From Anthostomella pinea (lineage: Eukaryota; Ascomycota; Sordariomycetes; Xylariales; Xylariaceae): a stretch of DNA of 64,000 nucleotides. A program made the position numbers and the translations under genes. The notes beneath the pieces were generated by a model. That model made no database searches. It was not told the origin of the DNA and was given only the letters and a program-made list of their open reading frames with translations. Where the stretch lies: positions 4,154,001-4,218,000 of the forward strand of contig CAUWAG010000003.1 in NCBI GenBank assembly GCA_963556695.1. Reading direction: 5' to 3'. Below, piece by piece: positions 20,726 to 32,385 of the stretch (position 1 is its first letter; every line of letters starts with the position of its first letter).

Positions 20726-21599
20726 GTTGAACGCTAATATGGAAGCAGGACAGGCCACCATGTGCCATTTATGTACCCATAGTTCTAACAGAGCAAACTA
20801 AACGCTCCAACTTATATTTGTAAATTCTTATGAATCAAAGAACTTTATTTAACGTTTTACCTAACCGGTACTCTGTCACAGCCACAACCACGCCTGCTTG
20901 GGACGCATAACTTGATCAAGTCATTCATCTCTGTCCACCTGTTGCCCTGCTCCCCAGATATGTAGCTAGCAAGCTGAGATAGCTTCACACACCTCAAACA
21001 TCTTCAACACAACATTGTCTACTGAGAGTGCTGTACAACCACGCAACAATAGTACGCGCCAAATGTAAGGTTTCCGGGGCAGCTACAGCCGCAGATGTTC
21101 ACTAACTACCTGGAGATCAGCCGGTTTTGGAACGAGTATATAAGGGCCGAGAGGAAAGGTAAAGCCTATGCGCATATACGATATCTAAGTAGTCTCGTTC
21201 GAATTCTCATGTGATCGAAACCGTTCCCTGGAATTTTCTGAAGCCATCTTGTCATCGTTTCCGCTGCGTGTGGATTGATACCGCGAACGACCCGGTCTTC
21301 GTTCCGGACTATTCGCGTCTTCGGGTCTGGCATGCGGGAATGAGAACCTGATCGATAGGTTGGATGATAGAATAAAGAATAATAATGCGGTTGCCATGCC
21401 GAGACTAATATAATCATCTTGTAACTGATCCACTTTGTAGCTGAAGAATCACCCATTTGGCAAGGAATTTGGCGAAAGAGGTTGCTTCTCGGCTCACATT
21501 TTGCCCTTCATGGCTAGCCTTACGACGAGCTTCTGATGGTCTTAGAGGCGAGGGATAAGGGTAGATGTAGTGGCCAGGGCCATCTCAGGGGTAGATTGA
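20726..21599. other. no supported gene
   Basis: Upstream flank of the F-box gene; AT-rich in 20780-20870. Nothing recognised. Confidence 0.45.
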
Positions 21600-21680
21600 T
21601 CACTGAGGTAGAGACTGTCTATCTGTCTAGCTAGGAAATGTCCATCCTTATATATTCAATCTCTTCCTCACTGATGAGGT
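21600..21680 (-). repeat. 81-bp repeat, inverted copy of 36335-36416
   Basis: Read in reverse, it matches 36335-36416 with only a few differences over its whole length. It carries a TATATAAGG-like box and the AGGATGGACATTTCCTAGCT block. It lies directly before a copia RNase H relic, so it may be part of an LTR. Confidence 0.8.
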
Positions 21681-21701
21681 TGGACATACCATATATCCAT
21701 C

Positions 21702-21926
21702 ATGTTCGGCAAGGACGTCCAGATCTATGAAAACAAGCCGCAGGGTACTGCTCTTCTCCACCCAGCGATCGCTTCCTTTTGGCGCCGGGCTCGGGAAATA
21801 ACGAAGGTGGAATCGTCGGCAGAAGCGCAATACCGGGCCATCTCCGCAGGGGCATCGGAGATCCAAGAGGATTGCGAAACCCGAGTAGAGGCAACTGCAA
21901 GGAAATATCGATATAACCTAAGGTGA
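21702..21926 (+). mobile_element. copia RNase H fragment
   Basis: The 74-codon frame contains TKVESSAEAQYRAISAGASE, which matches the copia-type RNase H motif SS-x-E-A-E-Y-x-A followed by a helix. The preceding and following residues are less clear. It sits about 20 bp past the 81-bp LTR-like repeat, consistent with a decayed copia 3' end. Confidence 0.6.
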
Positions 21927-22212
21927 TAAGATTCTTAGTACCCCTCTGGGCAGTTACTGCTAGCACTTTGCAGATGATGAGACCAAAGTATGACGTTGAA
22001 CACTGCTCACCTGAACAACATATATGTTGCTAAGTCTAAGGACAGGACGTAGCATGAAGCGCTATAAGTCCACTTGATACAACTGATACTTGATGCAAGC
22101 ACACCCACCTATCTATCCCAAGGCTTTGAAGCTCTGCCTTCAGGCCTATTAATACCATCCTTTTACCATTCCACCTACCATTACTACCGATTCCGTCCAA
22201 CACACCGTGACG

Positions 22213-23750
22213 ATGAGTACCATTATCATTCCAGAATGTCAGGATAGTTCTGAAGGGACTGGTCTTGAAGGGACTGGAAGACCAGTCCAGCCTACCCAAA
22301 CACCCCCCGACACCAATAATCTTCCCCCGAAGAAAGGAAAGAAGAAGCCGAGAGCCAAGGCACGGGGGGCCCAGAGCAAGCCGAACACGCGATCAAAGGC
22401 CACTTTGACCCACAGCCAATCTCCCTCAAACGCTTCATCGTCCCCATCTTCTTCTAGGACCACATCCCGAGACCCACGGACCCAACCTAGCTCGCCAATC
22501 ATGAGCAGTGCGCAGGGGCGATCGGACGACCCCTTGCTCTTCAACCTGGATGCGCTTACGCCAGAACAGCTAGCCAGATTACAAGCCGAGATTCACACGC
22601 GGATCCCCAGGTCTGAGCCTCCAAGGCACACCATGGAGCGGCAGTCTGTGCGCTTTGACGCACCGCGAGAAGAGGAGCCTTTCCTTCCTTAGAAACAGGT
22701 TTTTCCACGTACGACGCCCTCTAGATGGGACTCCCCGTCTTCCATGGCGTCAACTTCGAATGCCATGCGACATTCCATCAAGCTGGCAGACCCTGTAAAG
22801 CTAAATGATGGTCAAAACCCAACCTTTGAACAGTGAAAGAACAGCACCCAACGCAAGCTATGAACCAACTGGTGGCTCTTCCCTACTGAAGAATCAAAGT
22901 TTGATTGGCTTTGTACACTAGTGGAAGGTGATACAGCTATAACATTGGAGCCATTCATTTCTGAAGAGAACACTGAGTCACTTACTACCATTGAAGAGGT
23001 GTATGACCTTCTCCGGTCCTCTTACAGCAATCCTGATGCAGCTGCTCAAGCCAGGGATCAGCTCCATGATCTGTGCATGGAACCGGCGCATGACTTCTAC
23101 TCCTTTGGTTCCACGTGGGTTCTCTTAACCAGCAAGGCAGGCCTGTCCCGGACAGAATGGAAGTATGAACTGAACCGAAAGCTGATACCACCCCTGAGGA
23201 TATAAGTGATGGCTTCTTACCTTGACTCTAACGTTTCTCTCAACCAATTTCGAAACATCTGTTCTAGCAATGCTTAACAACTTGCTGAGATTGAACGAGT
23301 CAAGAAGCAGCGCCAAAGCTTCTTGAAAGCTTCCTCTCGCCATACCATCACTGTGGCACCTGGACCCCAGCAGTTCACCAGAAGCCTACCAACCCTAGCC
23401 TTGTCCAACCAAGCGATTGATACTACCTTCTAACCAGCAAGAGCATCACTGGATCAGAAGACTCCCCGTCTCTCTGCAGCCCCTGAAAGGAAGCACATTG
23501 ACCGATCACGCACACCCCACAAGGCGGAAAGCATTACATGTTACTTGTGTGGCAAGGAGGGTCATATCGCTCCCAAGTGTCCAGACAAAAGAACTCCTCA
23601 TGTACACTTTCTGGAAGAAGACAACGAGGCCCCTTCCCATCCGACCCAGGATGTCACTTCTGATAGCAAGTCGGAAAACTCGAAGGCCTAGGGAAAGTCA
23701 CCCGCCTAGGCCTCCAATGTACTATTAATCAGCTAGCTTACCACTCCCTT
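22213..23750 (+). pseudogene. gypsy-type retrotransposon gag, broken into several frames
   Basis: ATG 22213 opens a basic, Ser/Pro-rich gag N-terminus (KKGKKKPRAKARGAQSKPNT) that ends with FNLDALTPEQLARLQAEIHT and a stop at about 22690. Gag continues in other frames: LTTIEEVYDLLRSSYSNPDA (22980-23040) and EWKYELNRKLIPP. A CCHC zinc knuckle lies at 23539-23580 (C-x2-C-x4-H-x4-C, CYLCGKEGHIAPKC), followed by an acidic tail. The several breaks include stops that could be RIP-like. The 5' LTR was not identified. Confidence 0.8.
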
Positions 23751-23799
23751 GAAATTCCATCACTTCGATCAGACCTCTCCGGCTTGATTGGCGGCAGTA

Positions 23800-25141
23800 C
23801 CTTTGTGATGACTGCAACCATCCGATAGAATGGAATTGCGGTACGCGTGAAAGTGTTGATTAATACCGGAGCAGAGGTTTACCTCTTAAGCAGCCGTTTA
23901 ATTATGAGCCTTTTAGCTTAACTATAGGAACTCCCTTGAAGGCATTTTAATGAGCCCGCAACCCTGAACGGCTTCGGCAAGGGACACTTACAGGTTATTA
24001 ACACGGCGGTTGCAGTAAACTTCCAGATTAAGGGAAGGATCTTCTGAGAAGCCCCTATCCTGGAAGCTAAGTTTAGGCCCAGCAAGAATTTTGACCTTAT
24101 TATCGGCAAGCGGTTTTTAGCTGCTTATAACCTCTTACCAGACTGCCGGCGGAACCGCCTATACTTCCCACCAGAACTACCTTACCTTACCAACTAGAAG
24201 ACTAATATTACCAACCCAGCTCGCCAGTGGTTAAAATAACGGGTTATTAATCCTCAGGCCTAGCAGGACATGCTCCATAGGGATTCACGGTGGGAAGATC
24301 AAGAGAAACGCCCGCAGAAGATACTGCGTCGCCCCCAAGTGCTGGCTACATGGACAGGAGACTATCATGAGTCCTTGCAGGCAATGAAAGACCAGCTAGC
24401 AGGACGGGACCGCGGGGCATCCTCGCAAAAGACTTCCCCACGCCAGGCTGCTCATCCCAAGATTAACAGGGACGTAATCGTGAACGCTCTGGACGCGGAT
24501 ATCCATCTAGTCTCAGGAAGTACCTTTTTTAGACGGGCTGGTTACCGTCAGAAGCGGCAACACTAACGGCATAGCTACGGAGACATGTTCTCCTTTTCGG
24601 TATACAAGCTTGATCAAGCCATTGATTACTCGATTGATAAGGAAGACTCAGAGACTCAGCACCTGCTACGCAGCAGGCTTCCCCCAGAGGCGCAATATTT
24701 TATGGATGTGTTTTCCAAGACGGAGAGCAACGAGCTACCCCCTTTCCGCAAGGATATTAACCACAAGATCGAGCTCAAGCCAGAGGCTCTTCGTCTGCAC
24801 CCCTTGTATAGCATGAAGGCCGACCACCTTGTTGCCCTTAAGCAATATCTGACCGAACACTTACGTAAGGAATGGATTGTTCCCAGTGCAGCAGAGTATG
24901 GATCCCCTGTCCTCTTTACCAAGAAACCAAACGGAGGCTTGCGTTTCTATGTCGACTACCGCGAGCTTGATACTCAGTTAAAAAAGGGCCGCTACCCGCT
25001 GCTGCTAATTAGCAAAACGTTGGAACGTTTATCTTGCGCTAAGCTGTTTATTAAGCTAGATATTAGGGCGGCCTTCTACCGAATCCGTATAGATCTAGCC
25101 TCTGAGGATCTCACGACCTTCTGCTCGCTTTTCGGCCAGTA
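23800..25141 (+). mobile_element. gypsy protease and reverse transcriptase, 5' portion, interrupted by pogo
   Basis: A retropepsin remnant at 23853-23885 reads VLINTGAEVYLL: the catalytic Asp of D-T-G is replaced by Asn (GAY to AAT at 23862-23864). The region after it contains spacer blocks (FDLIIGKRFLAAYN at about 24090). The RT frame is open from 24585: ELPPFRKDINHKIELKPEAL, EYGSPVLFTKKPNGGLRFYV, DYRELD and LFIKLDIRAAFYRIRI (the first catalytic Asp in LDIR). It is interrupted after FGQ at the TA target (25140-25141) by a complete pogo-like element. The frame resumes exactly beyond the second TA at 27080. Confidence 0.88.
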
Positions 25142-27077
25142 ACATCTCACCCCCCCCTGCGGACCACCCCCCCACGGACCACTCCACACCACACCACTCT
25201 CATTCAGATGAAGCCATCTACAACCACCACAGTTGCTAAATACACTAAGGTCGTGGTGTTCTAACCATAATACAGCTCCCAGAATCCGATTCCGACCCTA
25301 AATCTTCACCAGGGACCTCTTGTGGGACCTCTTCGCCTGCAGCGGAGTCCTTATAGACCCTCCTGTTCCTCAGCTCCATTTTGGCCTCCCTTATGTTAGC
25401 CATTGTGACGAATCGTTCCCCTGGTATTGGTTTGACTGCTTTTCGAGTGGTATTAGCCTTTTTAGCCACTTGAGCCTCAAGCAGCTCACATTTGGCCCGT
25501 AGATTTGCAATGGTAGCAGCCTGAACATCCATGGCCTTGCCAGCCTTCCGCACCAACAAGCGCTCAGAGGGCCCCCCAAAGGAAGGGTCCTTTCTTTCGA
25601 GCTTTCGAGCACTCTCCCGCAAAGCCCGGCTTCCAGAGGGTGTTGTGACAAGGGTTTTAGCTACCATCTCGAGAAAATCTGGTGTTGTGGCTCGCTCGGA
25701 AACCTTAGGGTCCCTCTGACGTGCCCTGGCCACCCCCTTGTCCTCCAGAATCACATATTTCGACTTCAATGCCTCCGCTCTGTTGCGAGGAACAATCCCA
25801 GTATTTTTCCAGGCAATTCTGATATTGAGGAGCGTCATTGTGTCCTTCCGGGCCTGCTCGTAGCACTCCAAAACCTCCTCCTTAGATGGCCTGAGTCCCA
25901 GACAGCCGCTGGGCGTCTCCTGGAGTAAGGTCTTCAACCTCTTCTTTACCAAATTGAAGACTCCCACATCTAACACCTGGACTACATGGGAGCAGTGAGG
26001 TTCATAAAAGATCAACCATACTTTGTTTCTTAAACAGGTGGCTAGGAACTCGTCATTCGTGTGGGAGTCGTGGCCATCACACACCAAAACCACCCATGTG
26101 TTGCCGTGGACCTCCCGAATGTGAGGAATAAAGATACGTTGAAGCCATTCTAATGCAATGGGATTCGAGGTCCATCCATTGGGCGACGTAGTAAACCTCC
26201 AGTCGGTGAATTTGCCCTCGTTTTGGTTACTAAATCACTGAACTTGTACGTTAATCTCCTTGAGAATCACCAGCGGCGGCAAGGTCTCACCAGATCCGCT
26301 CACACACTCTAGGGCAGTTATCTATTCACCTTTCTCGACCCCTTTCTTCATAGCCACATTGCCGGAGGCCTCGGAGACCACCCAATAGGAGTCCCCAACC
26401 CCCTGGGCGATTCCCATTTCGTCGACGTTGTACCAGCGTGCTGGCATGAGGTTAACCACGTCAGGGGCGTCACACCGATCGAAAAAAATGTTGATATTTG
26501 CCGCTATAGCACCATTCACTCGGTTGTAGTCGATAACACGAGACTTCATTATCTTGACTTCCGGGTTTCAAGACAGGAACTTGGATGCCCAATTTTTCCC
26601 TAATTCTTGAGCATCCCCGGTGGCATGGAGCATCCGCTGGGCCATGAGACGGAACTTAGAGACCGCCGGAGAATACCCTAGCCGTGCTTGCCCCAGGGCC
26701 CAGCTTGCCAGCTTATGTTCAAGATACGGTGAGAGAGCCTGTTGGAGAGCGCTGGTCTTATTCTGCGTTGGGGTGCCAGAGATTCGTCGGTTGACGTACG
26801 AGCGACTGATTTGCCATTCGAGGGCTGACGAGCGGACTGGAGCTCCGCGTTGGATGGCCAAAATGGCGGCTTCAGCTTTTATTTGACGGTCGTAAAATGA
26901 CATCATGAGATTCAGTAGTGGATAAGGATTCAAATAGTGTGCTTTGTGAAAAAAAAGATGCAAAAGTGATGGTGTAGATGGTGGATCACCATAATCCTGG
27001 TGGTTGGTGAATTACGCGTTTGTGGGTCAGAACGCGCTGGTCCGCGGGGGGCTGGTCCGCAGGGGGGTGGGAGATGT
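25142..27077 (-). mobile_element. complete pogo-like DNA transposon, 1936 bp (family A, copy 2) inserted in gypsy RT
   Basis: The element is flanked by TA on both sides (25140-25141 and 27078-27079) and has terminal inverted repeats beginning ACATCTC, rich in C runs and GCGGACCA repeats (about 25142-25184 and 27035-27077). The transposase reads from ATG 26903 to 25245 with three nonsense codons: at about 26574 (where copy 1 has Arg), at 26327-26330 (copy 1 Trp) and at about 26238 (copy 1 Trp). All three fit C-to-T or G-to-A. Catalytic acids are RWYNVDEMGIAQG, VVLVCDGHDSHTNDEF and CSHVVQVLDVGVFNLVKK. It ends with a basic coiled-coil tail. It is structurally complete but cannot make full-length transposase itself. 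Confidence 0.92.
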
Positions 27078-27079
27078 TA

Positions 27080-27130
27080 CAAGTACAAGGTGCTCCCCTT
27101 TGGACTCTGCAACGGCCTAAGTACCTTCCA
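27080..27130 (+). mobile_element. gypsy RT continuation beyond the pogo insertion
   Basis: YKVLPFGLCNGLSTFQ follows in frame once the element and one TA are removed. This is the RT block that normally reads PFGL-x-N-A-P-x-T-F-Q. It stops abruptly at the pogo terminal-repeat scar. Confidence 0.9.
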
Positions 27131-27153
27131 GTCCGCAGGGGGGTGGGAGATGT
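27131..27153 (-). repeat. terminal inverted-repeat scar of a second family-A pogo element
   Basis: GTCCGCAGGGGGGTGGGAGA plus TGT repeats the right end of the complete element (27055-27077) and is again followed by TA (27154-27155). It marks where a third copy had been inserted in the insulin-degrading-enzyme gene. Confidence 0.85.
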
Positions 27154-27155
27154 TA

Positions 27156-29342
27156 TCAGCCACTTGGTCAAACACGAAGGACCGGGGAGCATTATGGCCT
27201 ATATCAAATCGAAAGGTTGGGCAAATTCCCTAAGTGCTGATGCATATACTATTTGCCCAGGGACGCCGGATATCTTTGACGTTCAGGTCCGGCTGACGAA
27301 AGAGGCAAGTCGTTCCAACCGCGGCTGGCTTCTGCTCGCTAACACTGCCTATAGGGCCTCAAGAACTACCAGGAAGTGGTCAAAGTCTTCTTCCAATACG
27401 TTTCGCTGCTCAGACAAACGCCACCTCAGGAGTGGATCTTTGACGAGCAGAAACGGATGGCTGATGTAGACTTCAAGTTCAAGTAGAAGACACCAGCCAG
27501 CCGGTTCACGAGCAAGATCAGCGCCGTTATGCAGAAACCCCTGCCCCGGGAATGGCTGCTTAGTGGGCAAAGTCGCCTACGGAAATTCGACGCAGCACTG
27601 ATCAAGAAGGGCGTGGAACTTCTGCGTCCCGACAATTTCAGAATGACCATAGTATCCCAAGACTTCCCTGGTGGCTGGGATTAGAAGGAGAAGTGGTACG
27701 GCACGGAATATAAGTCTGAGAAGATACCGGAGGATTTCCTGGCTGAGATATCGAAGGCGATGGATTGCTCCGCGGGAGATCGGCTCCCTGGCTTACACCT
27801 TCCGCACAAGAACCAGTTCATCCCGACCAAGCTCGAGGTCGAGAGGAAGGAGGTCGAGAAGCCGGCCTTGGCGCCCAGAGTAATCCGGAACAACCAAGTC
27901 GCCCGGACGTGGTACAAGAAAGACGACACCTTCTGGGTTCCGAAGGCCAATCTCATTATGAGCTGTAAGAATCCTATTATCTTCGCTTCGGCCGAGAATT
28001 CGGTCAAAGCGAAGCTCTTCACGAATTTGGTACGCGATGCCTTGGAGGAGTATTCATATGACGCTGAGCTTGCTGGCTTGCAGTACAATGTCAGCCTCGA
28101 TTCAAGAGGACTTTTTGTTGAAGTATCTGGCTATAATGACAAGTTGCCGGTTCTCCTGGAACAGGTACTCATCACGACCTTCAGGTCAAGGACGATCGAT
28201 TTGACATCGCCAAAGAGCGCCTGCTCCGGGGCTACAAAAATAGCGAGTTGCAACAACCCTTTGATCAAATCGGAGGTTACGTGTCCTGGTTAACGTCCGA
28301 ACATGTCTACATCTTTGAGCAGCTCGTTGTCGAACTGCCCGCCATCACAGCCGAGGCCGTGAGCCACTTCCACAAGCAAATGATATCGCAGCTGCATATC
28401 GAGGCCTACGTACATGGCAATCTCTACAAGGAGGATACGCTCAAGTTAAGCGACATGATTGAGTCCATCCTGAAGCCGCGAGTTCTGCCAAAGGAGGAAT
28501 GGCCAGTCATTCGATCGCTCGACTTCCCACCGGGATCAAACTACCTCTACAGGAAGACACTGAGAGATCCGGCTAACGTCAATCACTGTATTGAATACTA
28601 TCTTCATATTGGCGACAAGGGAGATCGCATGGTTCGCGCAAAGACACAGTTGCTGGGCCAGATCCTCCACGAGCCAGCCTCTGATCAGCTGCGAACCAAG
28701 GAACAACTCGGATACGTTGTATTCAGTGGCCTTACAGGGTCCGTGACTACGTACGGTTTCCATTTCATCATCCAGAGCGAGAAAGCCTCGGAATATCTAG
28801 AGTCTCGTATCGATTCTTTCCTTGCTGCGTATGCCACGTCTTTGGAGGACATGAGCAATGCCGACTTCGAGAGCCACAAGAGAAGCGTAATAGTTAAGCG
28901 TCTCGAAAAGCTGAAGAATCTGGATCAGGAGACTGGGAGGCATTGGTCGCAGGTATCTAACGAGTACTACGACTTTGAAGCAGGTACGGTGGTTCCTCGA
29001 CCGTTGCATCCTGTATTAACCATGTGCACAGCCCAACAGGACGCCGCCCAGCTCAAGCAACTCACCAAAGCAAAAATGGTCGAATTCTACTCGACCCGCA
29101 TCGATCCTAGGTCACCGACACGATCCAAGCTAATTGTGCAGCTGATTGCACAAGGGGCCAGCTCCGAGACCAAGGAGGCAGACACCACGATTGATGACAA
29201 GAAGGTTCCGACACCATTGAATGGGACTGAGCCAGTCGTGATCGAGAGCGTGCGGGATTTCAAAGCTGGACTGGGCACAACAGCCGGGCCCCGCCCGGTC
29301 AGAGACATTGGCGGATTCGAGGATATAGACTCGAAACTATGA
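27156..29342 (+). pseudogene. insulin-degrading-enzyme-like metalloprotease (M16; Ste23/Axl1 type), 3' part
   Basis: Large M16 peptidases of this type process the a-factor pheromone in yeast and degrade small peptides. Homology begins directly after the pogo TIR scar: ISHLVKHEGPGSIMAYIKSK. A 50-nt intron (27305-27354) has a GC-AG form (GAG|GCAAGT...CTAAC...TATAG). The next exon reads GLKNYQEVVKVFFQYVSLLR, with in-frame stops at 27484-27486 and 27682-27684, and continues with LHLPHKNQFIPTKLEVE. A frameshift near 28180-28190 is followed by RFDIAKERLLRGYKN, then a long clean frame (ELPAITAEAVSHFHKQMISQ; NYLYRKTLRDPANVN; TKEQLGYVVFSGLTGSVTTY) to TGA 29340-29342. The N-terminal domain with the zinc-binding HxxEH is absent, so it is inactive. 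The last ~360 codons are unbroken. A diverged 91-bp copy of part of it lies at 55232-55322. Confidence 0.92.
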
Positions 29343-29958
29343 AGGGACTGACAGGACAAAGGCAGAGATATCTGCTCGCCATCTGAACACAGAACGTGGT
29401 ACCTGTGCGGACCTGTGTTGCTTGCTATCCGCATCGTGGTATTCCTTCAGCTGCAGGGCTGAGACTATGGTCATCACGTGGGACAACCTGTGCATACTCA
29501 TCGGCGATTCTAGCTGCAGCCATTGCGAGAATGCCTTGTGGGTACACACTATGGGGTTTCCTTCGAAAGGGCCCGGACATGGGGAACAAGCAAGGCGAGT
29601 GTGCCCGCTTTTCGACTCATTTCGTCCATCAAGCAGTTGGTTCTACTTCGCACCTATCTACCAATCGGCCACGTGAGGCATGGAGACGATCAGATTGGGG
29701 TGGGGTTTGTACATTATTGTTGCATTATAGGAGTACTTCATAAGCACCACTAAGTAGCCTTCTAAATGTGATGGCAGCGTCCTATCCCACGCGCATACAG
29801 GCTGCAGCAGCTCCGGCAGTACAGCTGCATGGGATGAAGCGCCTCGCTTTCTGCTGACCAACCGCGGAGCTTCCGGGTCTGTGAGGCTCTTGGGGCATCT
29901 TACACGGTGGCGCCGACTATCCAACACGAGCTGCCTGATTACGACTACCCCTGGAGCC
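29343..29958. other. no supported gene
   Basis: 3' flank of the IDE relic; only shadow frames. Confidence 0.45.
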
Positions 29959-31593
29959 CAAGGTACGTACAGTTCATATGATGTCCCAAGGCGGAGTAAA
30001 CCGCGGCCGTGGCTGCTGCTCCCCTGCTGGGCTTCGCCATGGCGGGCACGAAACCGGTCAAGGCAGCAGGCGCAGAAATGCATCTCTGGGGTGGGAGACC
30101 TGACAATCTCTGGGTGTTCGGAAGGCTACGTGTCGAAGATCCGGCCTTCACCACGTTCTGCAGACCAAGAGTCTCGCACGTCGGGCCAGAGGGAGTCCAT
30201 CCCGGTGTAGTGATATTGGCAACCCGTACTTTCCAATATATTTCGATAAACAAATACATCGGTGTACCCGACAGCAGGGTTGCCCCGACGAGTGGTGTCG
30301 CAGACGCGTTGCCAAGCTTGGAAAGCAAGGTCGACTGGCCCCTGCAGGTGCGTTGTAACGGCAAGCCCAGAGAGACGGCAATACAATCCAGCTCATCCAG
30401 TGGCCCCCCGGCCTGAAGTTGCTCGTACATCGTCTGCGCCGTTTGTACCTTGCTCAGAGTGTGGATGCGCTTTAAAGCATCATGCAGGCTGGCGAGAAGG
30501 CTGACATCGGCCAATGCAAGCCTGATGCGTCGAACTGCTCTGGAATCCGGCCTGGTGGCGAGTTGCAGCCAGCCCTTGAGTTTTGTCGACGCCTTGTCGC
30601 ACTGCCCGAGCTCACACAGGACCGCGCTAGTATGCCCGAGGACCCTGCTGCTCGTTGGGAGACTCGTCAGTATTTCAAGGGAGTCGGTAAAATACCCCTG
30701 GAAACGGTGCATCGCAGCACGAGTTAATTTTAGTTTGTTGATCTGGAGCACCTCAGGCTGGGATGGGTTGTGTGTTGCGGTCACACAGTGGGTCGCTGTG
30801 CGGAGTAATGCATATAGTACAGAAATAGGAGTCAATGACCACTCGGGTCATTGTTGAAGCTTTTGCCTCATGGCGCAATGGTTGTCCTATACGCGTTGTA
30901 ACATTGTGGCGCGTCACCATGGGCTCGCAAACGGACAACTCCCTGTAAGCCGCGGCGATACCGTTGGCGCGGGTGAGCTCCTGGGCGTTTAGGATTGCTT
31001 TGTCGGCTGCATATGCATACGATCGTCTGTCACTCTGAGGGACCACGACGGATGGCACCTTGCCGTCCCAGGCGGGGCCGGCGTTGGTTGATTGGGAAAG
31101 CGACAGGGCCCGCACTTTTATTCTCGCAGAAAGGAGATCTGCCCCTACCCGGCTGCCGATGGATTGTGTCAGTGTCTCCGCCGTAGCGATTGCAGCCTCT
31201 TTCCCGCATGTGCTCCCGAAAAGGGAAGCTGCCAAGCACGCCTCGACAATGCCTTCGGGATTGGGGCCCCGGGCCAGATGCGACACGACCCGCTGGTCGA
31301 CGGAATAGGCGAGCACATGCTCGAACTGCGGGCGAAAGCTCGCGTGAAGTCGCATGCAGCTAAGACGTAACGTTAGTGACGGGCTTCTATTTCGTCCGGT
31401 GTGGCTACCTGTCAGGCTCCATTACATAATCTTTTGGCTGTGCATGGCACACCGCCGTGGTGGCCTCAACCTCCCAGGCAGGTACTTGCGGGCGAACTTG
31501 CAGGAGCTCCGACAGCCGTACGTTGACGCGGATGAGGTCGAGGGTCGCCTGCACTAAGGCGATCGATTCCAACTCCTCAAGAGACTCTTCCAA
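29959..31593 (-). pseudogene. fungal TPR-like protein, degenerate
   Basis: Exon 1 (to 31409) encodes LEELESIALVQATLDLIRVN followed by VRLSELLQVRPQVPAWEVEA. A 49-nt intron (31360-31408, GTAGCC, CACTAAC branch, CTTAG) joins it in phase 2 to MRLHASFRPQFEHVLAYSVD and LLSARIKVRALSLSQSTNAG. After a frame break near 30840 the tetratricopeptide-like helices continue: AAMHRFQGYFTDSLEILTSL, VLGHTSAVLCELGQCDKAST and AVRRIRLALADVSLLAS. Another shift near 30370 is followed by DLAFQAWQRVCDTTRRGNPA and VGYTDVFVY. Repeating Ala/Leu/Glu helices with this spacing resemble large fungal TPR proteins of unknown function. At least two frameshifts make it non-functional. Confidence 0.5.
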
Positions 31594-32312
31594 GGCATGG
31601 AGATATTATACAAGTGAGGTTAGACCGGGGCCAATCTTGCATGGGTTTTCATCCACATCCCACGTCTTAAAAGGAATGCTACACCGAGACAATAGGGCCC
31701 TGGGTATGACAGCGGTACCTAGACGGCATAGCAAACAGGCGAGGCTCAGATAGTAGGGCTCCAATAGGTCGGCTAGCCGGTTAAACCAGACCCGCAGGCT
31801 GGGATGAGCCGGGAATGTGTTGGCGCGCTTGTAGACGATACTATAGATAACATAAACCACGATAGGGGACAATATGTAAAGATACAGAGATAAGAGAAGA
31901 AGGACAAGGGCTGGGATCACGCGGAAAGGTGGGCGGGAGAAAATAGCAAGGCTGAGGGATCTGTTTAACGTTGTTCATCTTCAAACTCCCAAAACCGCTC
32001 GACATACTCAACGAGGTCGGACGTGTCGAGTACCACCTCAATGACAAGACCCAAACCTTCATTGTATCGTCTAAACTTGTAGAGTCCGATGCTGCTCCAA
32101 CGCTAGTTAAGGTATTGTGGGACAATGATCTAGTCTTCCAAGTAGACATTAAGAGAGATGGGATATATGCTTCGTATGCGGGTTGTATGAAGTCCATGTT
32201 GTATGAAGTCCATGTGGACTGTCCAATCTATCAGGTCGCCAAAGTCGTCATTGTCGCTTTGGTATTACGCGGTGCGGACGTCGAGGCGATCTTTGACGAA
32301 TGTCCGAGGCGT
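31594..32312. other. unassigned; one coding-like frame on the plus strand
   Basis: Frame 31971-32342 includes FKLPKPLDILNEVGRVEYHL and IVSSKLVESDAAPTLVKVLW. This has plausible composition, but no family is recognised, and its end overlaps the kinase-like relic. Confidence 0.3.
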
Positions 32313-32385
32313 GGGTGCTCTGTTAGACAAGCAGTGCCCTAATGGGGCGCTTCACCAGTGAGGTGCACCTCGGGACCAACTATGA
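32313..32385 (+). pseudogene. fragment of a second fungal kinase-like gene
   Basis: About 70 bp match, at roughly 80 percent, the minus-strand segment 7741-7811 of the kinase-like gene (GAPLDKQCPN-ALHQ-GAP in translation). A TGA replaces a sense codon here. Most differences are C-to-T or G-to-A. Nothing recognisable follows. Confidence 0.65.
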
